Assembly: GCA_023381615.1 (NCBI GenBank)
Contig: JAMCQL010000060.1
Coordinates: forward strand, 16,680-80,679
Direction of reading: 5' to 3'
Length of the DNA stretch: 64,000 bases
DNA from: Bacteroidota bacterium
GTDB lineage: Bacteria > Bacteroidota > Ignavibacteria > Kryptoniales > JAKASW01
Shown: one piece after another, positions 47,990-56,061 of the stretch
How the letters are laid out: each line of letters opens with the position of its first letter
Position numbering within the stretch: the stretch's first letter is position 1
The notes under the pieces: generated by a model
Database searches by the model: none
The model's input: only the letters and a program-made list of their open reading frames with translations
What the model was told of the DNA's origin: nothing
Program-made: the position numbers and the translations under genes

Positions 47990-49780
47990 CTATGATAAAG
48001 TCATTGCTTGATTTATCGGATGACGTTCACCTATCTGCATTGCCCACAATCGGCAATAAAATCCATCTATCTCCAGCAATTCTTCATGTGTCCCGCGTTC
48101 CACCAACTTGCCAGCAGATAGTACAATTATTTCGTCAGCATCTTTAATCGCCGAAATCCGATGTGCAGCTATTACCGTGGTACAGCCGCGTCTAAGGCTA
48201 ATGATACTATCAAGAATTTCCCGCTCCGTCTCTAAGTCTATTTCTGAAGTTACTTCGTCCATAAGCAAAATTTTCGGTTCCCTGACCAGGGCACGCGCCA
48301 GAGCGACTCTTTGTCCTTGACCTCCAGACAGCTTAAGTCCGCGTGCACCTATATCATAGTCGGACGCCGGTATGTCCATAAATTTCGTTACTCCTGTCGC
48401 ATCAAGTAGAGACTTATCAACATGTCCATTTCCATTCGTCCCTATCAAGATGTTGTAAGCAAGACTGCCGGAAAACAAATATGCGTTCTGTGGAATCAGG
48501 CAAATTTGTTTTCGAAGATTCAATTTGTCCATTTCGGATATGTCAACACCACCTATTAGTATTTTCCCTGTTTCTGGAACCAGCAAACCCGCGATCAACC
48601 TGAGTAATGTACTTTTGCCGCTTCCGCTTTCACCGACTATCGCCGTTACTTTGCCGCCATTTATGTCAAAGCTCAATTCATCAATTGTCTTCTTGGAGTC
48701 GTAAGAAAACACAATGTCCTCAATACTTATAGAGGCATTAGCCGTGATGTTAACATGTGTACCACCTTGGCGCTCTTTTGGCAACCCTGTTATTTCATCC
48801 ATCCTCTCTAATGAAGCAGATGCATCTTGTACATTTGCATTTAAATTCATAAAAGTCGCGACCGGTTTGAAGACGTAGGACATGAACTTATTTATCCCAA
48901 TCAATCCGCCTAGGGTCAACCCGCCATTCATTACTAAAAATCCACCGTACCACAAAACTCCAATAGGTGACAGAGAAGCTATAGCAGTGGCGACGACGCT
49001 ACTTAGTGCAACAATTATCGAAAGCTTAACATTCTCTTCGACAACATCATCCCAAAGATTGATCAATTCCGCCGTCCTAGGACTCTCCAAGAACAACGTT
49101 TTTAACGTCTCGAATCCACCAACACTTTCCTCAATGAAACCTGCCAGCTTCGACCTTTTCTCCTTTGCGATCTTATTCTGTCTTTTCATTTTGGGTCCAA
49201 GAAAAAATAATGCCCATGTATAAAACGGAAGAATCATTACGACAAGCAGTCCCAATTTAAAGCTGAAAAAGAAAATGAAGAAGAGACCGACAATCAACGT
49301 AAGACCCTGTGTAACGAAGCCGAAAACACTTTTGAATAGTTGCGAAATACTTTGTGGTTCATTTTGTATTCTATTTGTCCAATAGCCAGGAGATTTGGCA
49401 ATCGCCGAAGTTAACTGTGAGTCAATGAGGCTTTCAAAGCTTTTTACTCCGTATTTCATCCCAATTTTCTCCATGAGAAGCGAATTCAAATAACTGCTCA
49501 ATGCCCCAATGAGAACGTATAAAAATAAGAATGATATTAATGCGACCCCAACAAGATTCAAAAGAGATACATTTTTACTTGGCAAAACCTTATCAATGAA
49601 ATATACGGTCAGTAAAGGAAGTGGGAGATCGAGGACAATAGAAAATGAAACAACGCCTAAAGTAAGAAAACTCAGTTTTGGAAAAGTAAGGAATGCGATT
49701 CTGATAAGCCTATGTAGTTTTACCTTTGCAACAGTGTTTTCTTGGGGAGCTATTTTTTTTCTTATACGAAACTGGTACAT
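47990..49780 (-). CDS. ABC exporter, fused permease and ATPase, in the RiPP operon
   Basis: A 596-residue half-transporter. Six spans lie at about 28-310. The ATPase has Walker A GESGSGKST at about 381, the signature LSGGQGQRVALARAL at about 478, and Walker B ILLMDEVTSEID. It has no N-terminal C39 peptidase, so it would not cut a Gly-Gly leader itself. It starts one base after the DUF4097 stop. The likely cargo is the modified peptide from 52197-52358. It exports through the inner membrane. Confidence 0.88.
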   Translation of the reverse strand: MYQFRIRKKIAPQENTVAKVKLHRLIRIAFLTFPKLSFLTLGVVSFSIVLDLPLPLLTVYFIDKVLPSKNVSLLNLVGVALISFLFLYVLIGALSSYLNSLLMEKIGMKYGVKSFESLIDSQLTSAIAKSPGYWTNRIQNEPQSISQLFKSVFGFVTQGLTLIVGLFFIFFFSFKLGLLVVMILPFYTWALFFLGPKMKRQNKIAKEKRSKLAGFIEESVGGFETLKTLFLESPRTAELINLWDDVVEENVKLSIIVALSSVVATAIASLSPIGVLWYGGFLVMNGGLTLGGLIGINKFMSYVFKPVATFMNLNANVQDASASLERMDEITGLPKERQGGTHVNITANASISIEDIVFSYDSKKTIDELSFDINGGKVTAIVGESGSGKSTLLRLIAGLLVPETGKILIGGVDISEMDKLNLRKQICLIPQNAYLFSGSLAYNILIGTNGNGHVDKSLLDATGVTKFMDIPASDYDIGARGLKLSGGQGQRVALARALVREPKILLMDEVTSEIDLETEREILDSIISLRRGCTTVIAAHRISAIKDADEIIVLSAGKLVERGTHEELLEIDGFYCRLWAMQIGERHPINQAMTLS

Positions 49781-49781
49781 G

Positions 49782-50678
49782 CTAATATCTTAATATCCTT
49801 ATATCGCCATTAGTAGTGTAAACTCGCCATGGACTTCCGCCTTCCCCAATTTTCCCTGTAAAATTTCGCCAACTTGCCCATTCACTTAATGTTATTGAAA
49901 AATCAATTCGGATATTTCCTGTCACAGACTGTATTCCAAGGTCAACACATATTGTAGATGGACAATATATAGTAATGGAACCATTTACTGTTGATGCTGT
50001 GAGACCTTCAGAAAGAACGTCATGAGGAATGCTGACCAGAATATTCCCGTTGGTTGAAGTTAAGTTTAGTGGACCTGCTATACTATCCAGTTTTATGTTG
50101 CCATTTGTGGTACTTACATTCAGATTAGCGGACCAATCTCTCACATAAATGCTGCCGTTGATTGTGCGTAAATCCAGATTTGTAGTGGAGGGAATTGATA
50201 GGTAGTAACTTACGTCAGCATCATTTTCCCCTCCCAATTTCCCAAACAAAAAGTGAAACAGACTAAATCCGTCACTTCTCGTATTTTTTGTCCGAATGTA
50301 CAAAATGCCATTGATCGAGTCTTGTTCCATTATAACCTTTACGTTATCAAGTGCTCTCTGGGCATTACTGGAATCCCAAGCCTTTGTTCGTTTGATGATT
50401 TTAATACATTCCGAACTATCTGACATAACTTCCGCAGTTATGTTTCCGTAATCATTACACGCTACAACCTTCTTCAAATTCGTAATGTGGATGATTTGTG
50501 TTTTTATTTCTCTATATTCGCTTTTAAGGGAATCGGATGAGCCCGTTGCCGAAAATGTAAAACATGCACTTATAGGGATCAGGAAAGCAATTAAGTAAAA
50601 AATTTTTGCGCCGAACTGAGGGATACCACGCTTAGAAGGGTAAAGAGTTTGCTTTCGAGGAAATTTTAAACCTAACAT
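49782..50678 (-). CDS. DUF4097-type beta-repeat protein, possibly a lipoprotein
   Basis: A 298-residue protein with a hydrophobic segment at about 26-42 ending in ISAC, a possible lipobox. The C-terminal half has repeated strands (TINGSIYVRDW, STTNGNIKLDS, TSTNGNILVSI, STVNGSITIY, SVTGNIRIDF, TTNGDIRIL) of the DUF4097 putative-adhesin type. It overlaps the end of the radical SAM gene by 7 bases and precedes the exporter by 1 base, so it is coupled to both. Its role here is unknown; a surface or immunity role is only a guess. Confidence 0.75.
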   Translation of the reverse strand: MLGLKFPRKQTLYPSKRGIPQFGAKIFYLIAFLIPISACFTFSATGSSDSLKSEYREIKTQIIHITNLKKVVACNDYGNITAEVMSDSSECIKIIKRTKAWDSSNAQRALDNVKVIMEQDSINGILYIRTKNTRSDGFSLFHFLFGKLGGENDADVSYYLSIPSTTNLDLRTINGSIYVRDWSANLNVSTTNGNIKLDSIAGPLNLTSTNGNILVSIPHDVLSEGLTASTVNGSITIYCPSTICVDLGIQSVTGNIRIDFSITLSEWASWRNFTGKIGEGGSPWRVYTTNGDIRILRY

Positions 50679-52099
50679 AACTCTTGGTATTTTCTCTTAA
50701 GCAAAGCTGAGGTGAAACTTGACCACTTGTCAGGGTCTCGTTTAATGTGTGTCAGCCTTGTCAAACAGACCTGAGCCCAAAATTCTGATTTCTTACAGAA
50801 GTCTTCGGGAGGATTCAGGCTTCCGAATTCAAGAAGCCATCTTGCTGGACATCCAGAACAGAAATAACTTGCTGAACACTCAGCGCAACGGCCTTGCCTC
50901 TTAGCTAGGTACTGATTTTCATTTAAGAATTTTTGCAGTAATGGATTCTCCATAAGGGGACCATTGTCAAAGACGTTGCCGACAACAAATTCTTTTTTCC
51001 CAACTAAAATTTGACAAGGAAAAATTTCACCCGATGGAGAAACTGCAAAGATGGAGGAACCCAATTCACAAACTCTCAACATCTTTTTCTGAATGAATTG
51101 AATGATAAATTGACTTACTATCTGATCGACGTAGATGTTACCTTCTAAATATTTTTCCCAGAGATTATCAACGTCGTTTATTATAATATCTGTGAGGTTG
51201 CATCCTTTCAGACTCCAATCTCTACTTCCTCCATTGTTGTGAACAAGTCCCATCACTGGTACAACCACTCCTTTTTCTATTCCAGTCATACCACGAACAG
51301 CTTCTCTGACATCTTGCATTTTCATTCCTCTATCTGCATGTAGTTTCGTATATGTGGCATCATATATCAATTCGCACTTTGGGCAACGACGTCTAATTTC
51401 ATCTATGTTCTTCAGTATTTTTCGAAGGGAGCCTCTTCCTTTTTTTGTGAGGCGCAATTTATCGTGTATTTCCTCTGGACCATCTATGCTAAAGCAGACT
51501 GCTAGGTTGTGTTTGTTCAGCAAATTAATAATTCCATCATTCAACACAGTGCCATTCGTAGTTATTCCGAGTTCTGGCATTCGCCTGAGTATCCCTTGTT
51601 CGTGTAATTTCGTGATGTCGCTGCATACAATTTCAATTGCGCTATAATTCAATAATGGTTCGCCTCCAAAGAAATCAATTCCGATTACATCCTCGAACCC
51701 AGATACTTTTATAAAATAATCAGAAATTCGTGCTGCAATTCTGTGGCTCATTTTCAGAGGGATATTGCCATATGCTCCGCCATCTCCATAACAATATTTA
51801 CAGTTTAAGTTGCAATGTGTATCAGTCAGGACAACTAACTTTCTGAGTATTTTTTCTCCAGGTTTTGTAACCAAGTCATCACTAAGGGGAGGAATTGATT
51901 CGAACCAGTTTGTCACCTTTGACACCTCTGTTTCCGGAACACCAACCGTGGAAACAATATCGCATTTAGAAGCGCCGCTCTGAACCATTTTGATAACAGA
52001 AGCTGCTATGTTATTTAGTTCAAAAATTTTCGTAAGATAAGGACTGAAGGCTAACCATTTTTCACCTGACCGAAAAAGAAATAACCTTCTATTATTCAT
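50672..52099 (-). CDS. Radical SAM/SPASM peptide maturase with N-terminal PqqD-like domain
   Basis: A 475-residue enzyme. The first 80 residues look like a fused PqqD/RRE peptide-binding domain. The radical SAM cluster is C96-N-L-N-C100-K-Y-C103 (CxxxCxxC), followed by GIDFFGGEPLLN. The C-terminal SPASM domain has a full set of Cys: CELGSS, FPCQILVG, then CAECSASYFCSGC and FCKK, enough for two more Fe-S clusters. Such enzymes form thioether or C-C crosslinks in RiPP precursors. The gene lies 97 bases after the precursor. Confidence 0.92.
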   Translation of the reverse strand: MNNRRLFLFRSGEKWLAFSPYLTKIFELNNIAASVIKMVQSGASKCDIVSTVGVPETEVSKVTNWFESIPPLSDDLVTKPGEKILRKLVVLTDTHCNLNCKYCYGDGGAYGNIPLKMSHRIAARISDYFIKVSGFEDVIGIDFFGGEPLLNYSAIEIVCSDITKLHEQGILRRMPELGITTNGTVLNDGIINLLNKHNLAVCFSIDGPEEIHDKLRLTKKGRGSLRKILKNIDEIRRRCPKCELIYDATYTKLHADRGMKMQDVREAVRGMTGIEKGVVVPVMGLVHNNGGSRDWSLKGCNLTDIIINDVDNLWEKYLEGNIYVDQIVSQFIIQFIQKKMLRVCELGSSIFAVSPSGEIFPCQILVGKKEFVVGNVFDNGPLMENPLLQKFLNENQYLAKRQGRCAECSASYFCSGCPARWLLEFGSLNPPEDFCKKSEFWAQVCLTRLTHIKRDPDKWSSFTSALLKRKYQELC

Positions 52100-52135
52100 C
52101 GCCGATCTTTCTCCTTCGAATATTCGTAATGTATG

Positions 52136-52171
52136 GGCCCTTGAACAGAAACACTCAAAATGCCAAGGGCC
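52136..52171 (-). promoter_or_regulatory. Intercistronic hairpin between precursor and maturase
   Basis: GGCCCTTG at 52136-52143 pairs perfectly with CAAGGGCC at 52164-52171, with a 20-base loop. There is no T-run after it on the minus strand. Such hairpins between a small precursor gene and its enzyme often raise the amount of precursor mRNA by blocking decay or by partial termination. The role here is inferred. Confidence 0.5.
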
Positions 52172-52196
52172 TACCAGTCAATCGTAACAAATAATC

Positions 52197-52358
52197 TCAC
52201 GCCAGTTGTTCGGCTTTGCTGCAGCAACCGGAGAAAAACAGGAAACAGCATCCGCCATTTTGACCAGGCGGTACTTCTACCGTCTCAAAGTCAATCATTT
52301 GCAATTCACCCATGTCCAGGGCATTTATGCTAGACACTGCCACTTCTTGATTCGCCAT
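52197..52358 (-). CDS. Cys-rich RiPP precursor peptide (53 residues)
   Basis: An ATG at 52356-52358 preceded by AAAGGAGG opens 53 codons to TGA 52197-52199. The leader (about 1-36) is acidic, with DMGELQMIDFETVEV, and ends in a Gly-Gly. The core starts at residue 37 with GGCCFLFFSGCC (C37, C38, C45, C46) and ends SKAEQLA. The gene stands 97 bases before a radical SAM/SPASM enzyme and has a sigma-54-like promoter. By family logic the Cys residues are candidates for thioether crosslinks to FLFF or Ser. Family not recognised; mature form unknown. Confidence 0.75.
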   Translation of the reverse strand: MANQEVAVSSINALDMGELQMIDFETVEVPPGQNGGCCFLFFSGCCSKAEQLA

Positions 52359-52391
52359 GTTGTTCACCTCCTTTCTACGTGCACGATTGCG

Positions 52392-52406
52392 TCAACCGTT
52401 GTGCCA
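52392..52406 (-). promoter_or_regulatory. Sigma-54-like promoter of the precursor gene
   Basis: On the minus strand TGGCAC-AACGG-TTGAC lies with the -24 GG and the -12 region at the standard spacing. One mismatch exists: GC of the -12 element is GA. A start near 52380 would leave a leader of about 22 bases and place the strong AAAGGAGG ideally. It sits 34 bases upstream of the precursor ATG. Confidence 0.5.
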
Positions 52407-52452
52407 CGATGGATGCTTAGATTTTTCGTTTTTATGATGACTCCTGTTGGGG

Positions 52453-52472
52453 TTTTCTCTTAAACGAGAAAA
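52453..52472. repeat. TTTTCTC/GAGAAAA inverted repeat upstream of the precursor
   Basis: A perfect 7-bp stem with a 6-base loop. It lies between the permease stop at 52572 and the sigma-54-like promoter at 52406, 48 bases upstream of the latter. It may be a terminator for the permease or a regulator site; the minus strand has no run of T after it. The rest of 52359-52571 shows nothing else. Confidence 0.4.
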
Positions 52473-52571
52473 AATTTAACGATGAATTCTCGATTTGGCG
52501 AAAGACTAGAATCGACGCGAGAAGTCGGGAAATAGATGGCTTAAGAAGGCCTCAGCCTCTCAGTAGATTTT

Positions 52572-54983
52572 TTACTCGCATCTCAAAGAGACTGACGGAT
52601 TCGTCGTCGCTGCTTTTAACGCTCGTATGCATACCGTCAATACAGCAATTACGAAAGACATCGTAGCTGCCAAGATAAACGGAAAGATTCCGATGCTAAT
52701 CCTGTAAGCGAAGTTTTCCAGCCAACGAACCATAAAATAATAAGCCAATGGCAAGGCAACTACGTTTGCTGCCAGTATCCATTTTCCGAAATCTTCAGAT
52801 AGCAAGAAAACAATTTCTGATACAGAAGCCCCAAGCGCTTTTCTTATCCCGACTTCCTTAGTTCTTTTCTCTGCAGCGTATAGAGCAAGTCCATAAAGTC
52901 CCGAGCAAGCAATCAGTATCGCGAGCGAAGAGAACCAAGTAAAAAGTATCCCGAGGTTTTCTTCTGATTTATACAGCGCATCGAGACTTTTATCTAAGAA
53001 GTTGTATTCGATCGGGTTGTTCGGGAACATCTGTTTCCAATTTTTTTCTATATATGCCATGGTGCTTGCAATGTCAGTCGAAGACATCTTCACAGCGAGC
53101 ATGCGAACATTTTTCCGCATGGATAAAACAAGTGGTTGCACGCTGTTTCTTAACGACTCAATATTGAAGTCGCTTACAACGCCAATTATCCTCCCATCCA
53201 AACTTTGTTGGATAAAACTCACAGGCAAACCAATTGCCTGTTGAGGTGTTAAACCCATTTTCTTTACAGCGGTTGCATTCAAAATGAAAGCGTCCATGTT
53301 ATCAGATTGAATAATCCAGGAAAAGTTGCGACCAGCGAGCAGTTTCATGCCAAAGACCGGAATATAATCTGGGTCCACCGAGACTTCATTAACCTGCATA
53401 TTCTCCGTTCCCGACTTGTCTTTGAAGAACAAAGAACCTAGCCCGAACGCGCTTCCTGGCACGGCATCCGCCGTAGTTACTCCAAGGACATCACGGTTTG
53501 CCAGCAGCTTTTGTTTGAATGGCATGTAAACACCGTTGGCCGCTTGGTCGTACCTCAAAACAACAATGTTATCCTTATTAAAGCCAATATCATGGAATGT
53601 CAGAAAATTATATTCTTTTACAACGATCATAGTACAAAAAATTAGCACAATCACTGCCGAGAACTGAAGGAGGATAAAGATTTTTCTGCCCGAAGGTTTC
53701 TTAGTTGAAGATGCCGCGTTCCAGTTTATAACTGACGTAGGCTTAAACGATGAGATATATAATGCTGGAATAACACCAGCGAATAGACTTGTCGCTATCC
53801 AGATAATCATGATAAAAAGTAAGGCCGAGGTATTGTTAAGGTAGGCGACTTTCAAAGCCATTCCCAATGCTTTATTGATACTTGGAATGAAAATCTCACT
53901 GAGTGCAATGGCTGCAACGAGGGCAACAAAACTCATCAATCCTGACTCGATCATAAATTGTGCAATAAGCTGCTTACGATCACCACCGACTACTTTTCTT
54001 ATACCGATTTCCTTTGCACGGGCAAGCGCGCGCGCCATGGATAAGTTGATGAAATTTGCACATGCGACTAACAATATAATAAGCGCGATTACTGAGAAAG
54101 CCATGATGCCAATTCGGCTTCCTTTCATCGGAATATCATATTGCATGCCGGTGTCCCAATATGAATCTCGAAGAAGTTCGAAGTGCACAATTGGCAGGCC
54201 GAGCATCGAAATAAGGGTTTTATCCCAATATCCATCGAGAGCCTCGTGCAATCTTTGTTCAACATCCTTAATGTTTGAAGTTTTGTTGATAAGCAAATAA
54301 GTGTAGTACTCAAACCTAATAGCAGTCGTCAGTATATCCGGCTGACCTGACATAATTGGTAAGGAATTCAATGAACCTAAATAGTCGAACTGAATAGTGG
54401 AATTTGATGGCGGATTTTGCACAACGCCGGTAACTGTGAAGTGGAATTTGTTATTGTAAAGAATATCTTTCCCAATTGGATTTTCGTCGCCAAAAAGTTC
54501 CTGTGCGGCATCTTGTGTTATTACCACCGAGAATGGCGCATCGAGAGCAGTTCTTGGATTTCCTTGCACCATCTTAAACGAAAACACGTCAAAGAAGGTT
54601 GAATCGGCGAGAACAAATTGGTGCGCGCGCAAAACATTTTGTCCATGGCTTACAGTTGGTTGCCCAAAGGAGGTGATCATATCTAGCGCATACAATCTTA
54701 CAATATGTTCTATTTGAGGAAACTGACTCATAAGATATGGACCGATCGATGGTGGCACAGGAGCAAATTTGGTTTGTTTACCGTTAAGACTCGCTTCAAT
54801 ATTTATTCTGTAAATTTTGTTCGCATTTCGATTGAACCCATCAAAGCTGTACTCGTGCTGAACAAAAGCGAATATGGTGACGCATGCTGCCATCCCTAGC
54901 GCAAGCCCTGCCACGTTGATAAATGAATAAACTTTGAATCTTAAAAGATTCCGAAAAGCTGTCTTCAAATAGTTCCTAAACAT
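52572..54983 (-). CDS. MacB/FtsX-type ABC transporter permease
   Basis: An 803-residue permease using the ATG at 54981-54983, chosen because AAAGGAGT lies just upstream and paralogues begin MxRNYLKTAFRNL. One N-terminal span is followed by a long periplasmic MacB_PCD domain, three central spans, a second periplasmic domain and C-terminal spans, with AEKRTKEVGIRKALGASVSEI. It would work with separate ATPases such as those at 60874-62325. It overlaps the activator gene by 8 bases. A paralogue of 56062-58428 and 62495-63949. Confidence 0.88.
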   Translation of the reverse strand: MFRNYLKTAFRNLLRFKVYSFINVAGLALGMAACVTIFAFVQHEYSFDGFNRNANKIYRINIEASLNGKQTKFAPVPPSIGPYLMSQFPQIEHIVRLYALDMITSFGQPTVSHGQNVLRAHQFVLADSTFFDVFSFKMVQGNPRTALDAPFSVVITQDAAQELFGDENPIGKDILYNNKFHFTVTGVVQNPPSNSTIQFDYLGSLNSLPIMSGQPDILTTAIRFEYYTYLLINKTSNIKDVEQRLHEALDGYWDKTLISMLGLPIVHFELLRDSYWDTGMQYDIPMKGSRIGIMAFSVIALIILLVACANFINLSMARALARAKEIGIRKVVGGDRKQLIAQFMIESGLMSFVALVAAIALSEIFIPSINKALGMALKVAYLNNTSALLFIMIIWIATSLFAGVIPALYISSFKPTSVINWNAASSTKKPSGRKIFILLQFSAVIVLIFCTMIVVKEYNFLTFHDIGFNKDNIVVLRYDQAANGVYMPFKQKLLANRDVLGVTTADAVPGSAFGLGSLFFKDKSGTENMQVNEVSVDPDYIPVFGMKLLAGRNFSWIIQSDNMDAFILNATAVKKMGLTPQQAIGLPVSFIQQSLDGRIIGVVSDFNIESLRNSVQPLVLSMRKNVRMLAVKMSSTDIASTMAYIEKNWKQMFPNNPIEYNFLDKSLDALYKSEENLGILFTWFSSLAILIACSGLYGLALYAAEKRTKEVGIRKALGASVSEIVFLLSEDFGKWILAANVVALPLAYYFMVRWLENFAYRISIGIFPFILAATMSFVIAVLTVCIRALKAATTNPSVSLRCE

Positions 54984-56022
54984 GGTACACTCCTTTTTGT
55001 AGATAGTTCGAAATTTCAATCTTTGCATTGTAAACACTCGTGTGTTTACCCCCCCCGTTTTTTATTGACCTGTAAATTACATCTTTAGAAATTTTTAACT
55101 CAGACATGACTTTCTTGTAATCTCCGCCATAAAATTCCATGGCATTTTTTATGAGATTTTTTCTGAAACAATGTTCCATCTCCAACAGGGATCGTGAGTC
55201 ATTACTTTTTATTAACCAACAACTTAATACTGAGAACTTTTCTTCAGGTAGGTGTTTTATATCAATCATTTGCTCATGGCTATCGAGCTCGGTGATGCTG
55301 CTTTCAATTACGCTCTTCAATTCCCTTAAGTTACCGGGCCAAGAATAACAAAGAAATATCTCCATTACTTCTGGTGATATTGAAACCTGTCCATACCCGA
55401 GTTCACGAAGAAAGACTTTGACAATATCCACAATCTCATCCTTTCTTTCGCGCAAAGGAGGAATTTTTATCTCAATCGTATTTACCCTGTAATACAAATC
55501 GTCTCTGAATAAATGATTCTGTACCAGCATGATTAAGTCTTTGTTTGTTGCGCATATCAATCTGAAATTAGCTTTCTTCAGTTCCACCGCTCCCACTTTT
55601 CTATATTCTTTGTTCTCGATTACTGTAAGAAGTTCAGCTTGCATATGAAAACTCATCTCGGCGATTTCGTCAAGGAATAGCGTACCACCATCAGCCATCT
55701 CGATAAGCCCCATCTTTTCACCGACTGCACCCGTGAATGCGCCTTTCACATAACCGAATAATTCACTCTCCAATAAACTTTCTGGAATCGCTCCGCAGTT
55801 GACGGCGACAAAATTACCGCTTGAGCGACCGTTAGAGTTTGCGTGTATGTCTCTTGCCAGTACCTCTTTTCCAACCCCAGTCTCTCCAAGAATTAGTACT
55901 GGGAAGTCAACTCGGGACGTCTTGAGCGCAAGATCGTAAACATGTGCCATGACGTGACCAGAAATCAAGGGCGAGCTACTTTCGCTCATCTTCTGATTAC
56001 CTGTCTTGTAATTTTCATCCAA
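54976..56022 (-). CDS. Sigma-54 activator without a sensor domain
   Basis: A 348-residue AAA+ activator with Walker A GETGVGKE at 46-53, GAFTGA at 94-99, FLDEIAEMSFHMQAEL and the C-terminal helix-turn-helix with KVMSELKISKDVIYRSIKN. There is no receiver, GAF or PAS domain; the first 20 residues are the whole N-terminus. A TTG at 56022 or an ATG at 55989 may be the start. It lies between two MacB-type permeases and is read from the same strand as the sigma-54-type promoter at 58490-58505, so it may activate its own operon. Confidence 0.87.
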   Translation of the reverse strand: MDENYKTGNQKMSESSSPLISGHVMAHVYDLALKTSRVDFPVLILGETGVGKEVLARDIHANSNGRSSGNFVAVNCGAIPESLLESELFGYVKGAFTGAVGEKMGLIEMADGGTLFLDEIAEMSFHMQAELLTVIENKEYRKVGAVELKKANFRLICATNKDLIMLVQNHLFRDDLYYRVNTIEIKIPPLRERKDEIVDIVKVFLRELGYGQVSISPEVMEIFLCYSWPGNLRELKSVIESSITELDSHEQMIDIKHLPEEKFSVLSCWLIKSNDSRSLLEMEHCFRKNLIKNAMEFYGGDYKKVMSELKISKDVIYRSIKNGGGKHTSVYNAKIEISNYLQKGVYHV

Positions 56023-56036
56023 ATCTCGAACTTTTG

Positions 56037-56054
56037 ATCCCGCAAAGGCGGGAT
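56037..56054. repeat. ATCCCGC/GCGGGAT hairpin between the activator and permease genes
   Basis: A 7-bp stem with AAAG loop in the 39-base gap between the permease stop (56062) and the activator start (56022). It resembles the TCCCG palindromes in nuoF and at 58770. It may soften transcription into the activator gene. Confidence 0.5.
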
Positions 56055-56061
56055 GTCGGGA

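Noticed and set aside
50672..52099. Radical SAM enzyme as PqqE or a sulfatase-maturing enzyme
   Set aside because: No pqq genes or sulfatase are near, and the N-terminal PqqD-like part with a Cys-rich precursor fits a RiPP maturase better.
52206..52463. Plus-strand open frame of 85 codons over the precursor region
   Set aside because: It is the antisense shadow of the precursor gene and promoter; no ribosome site and no known domain.
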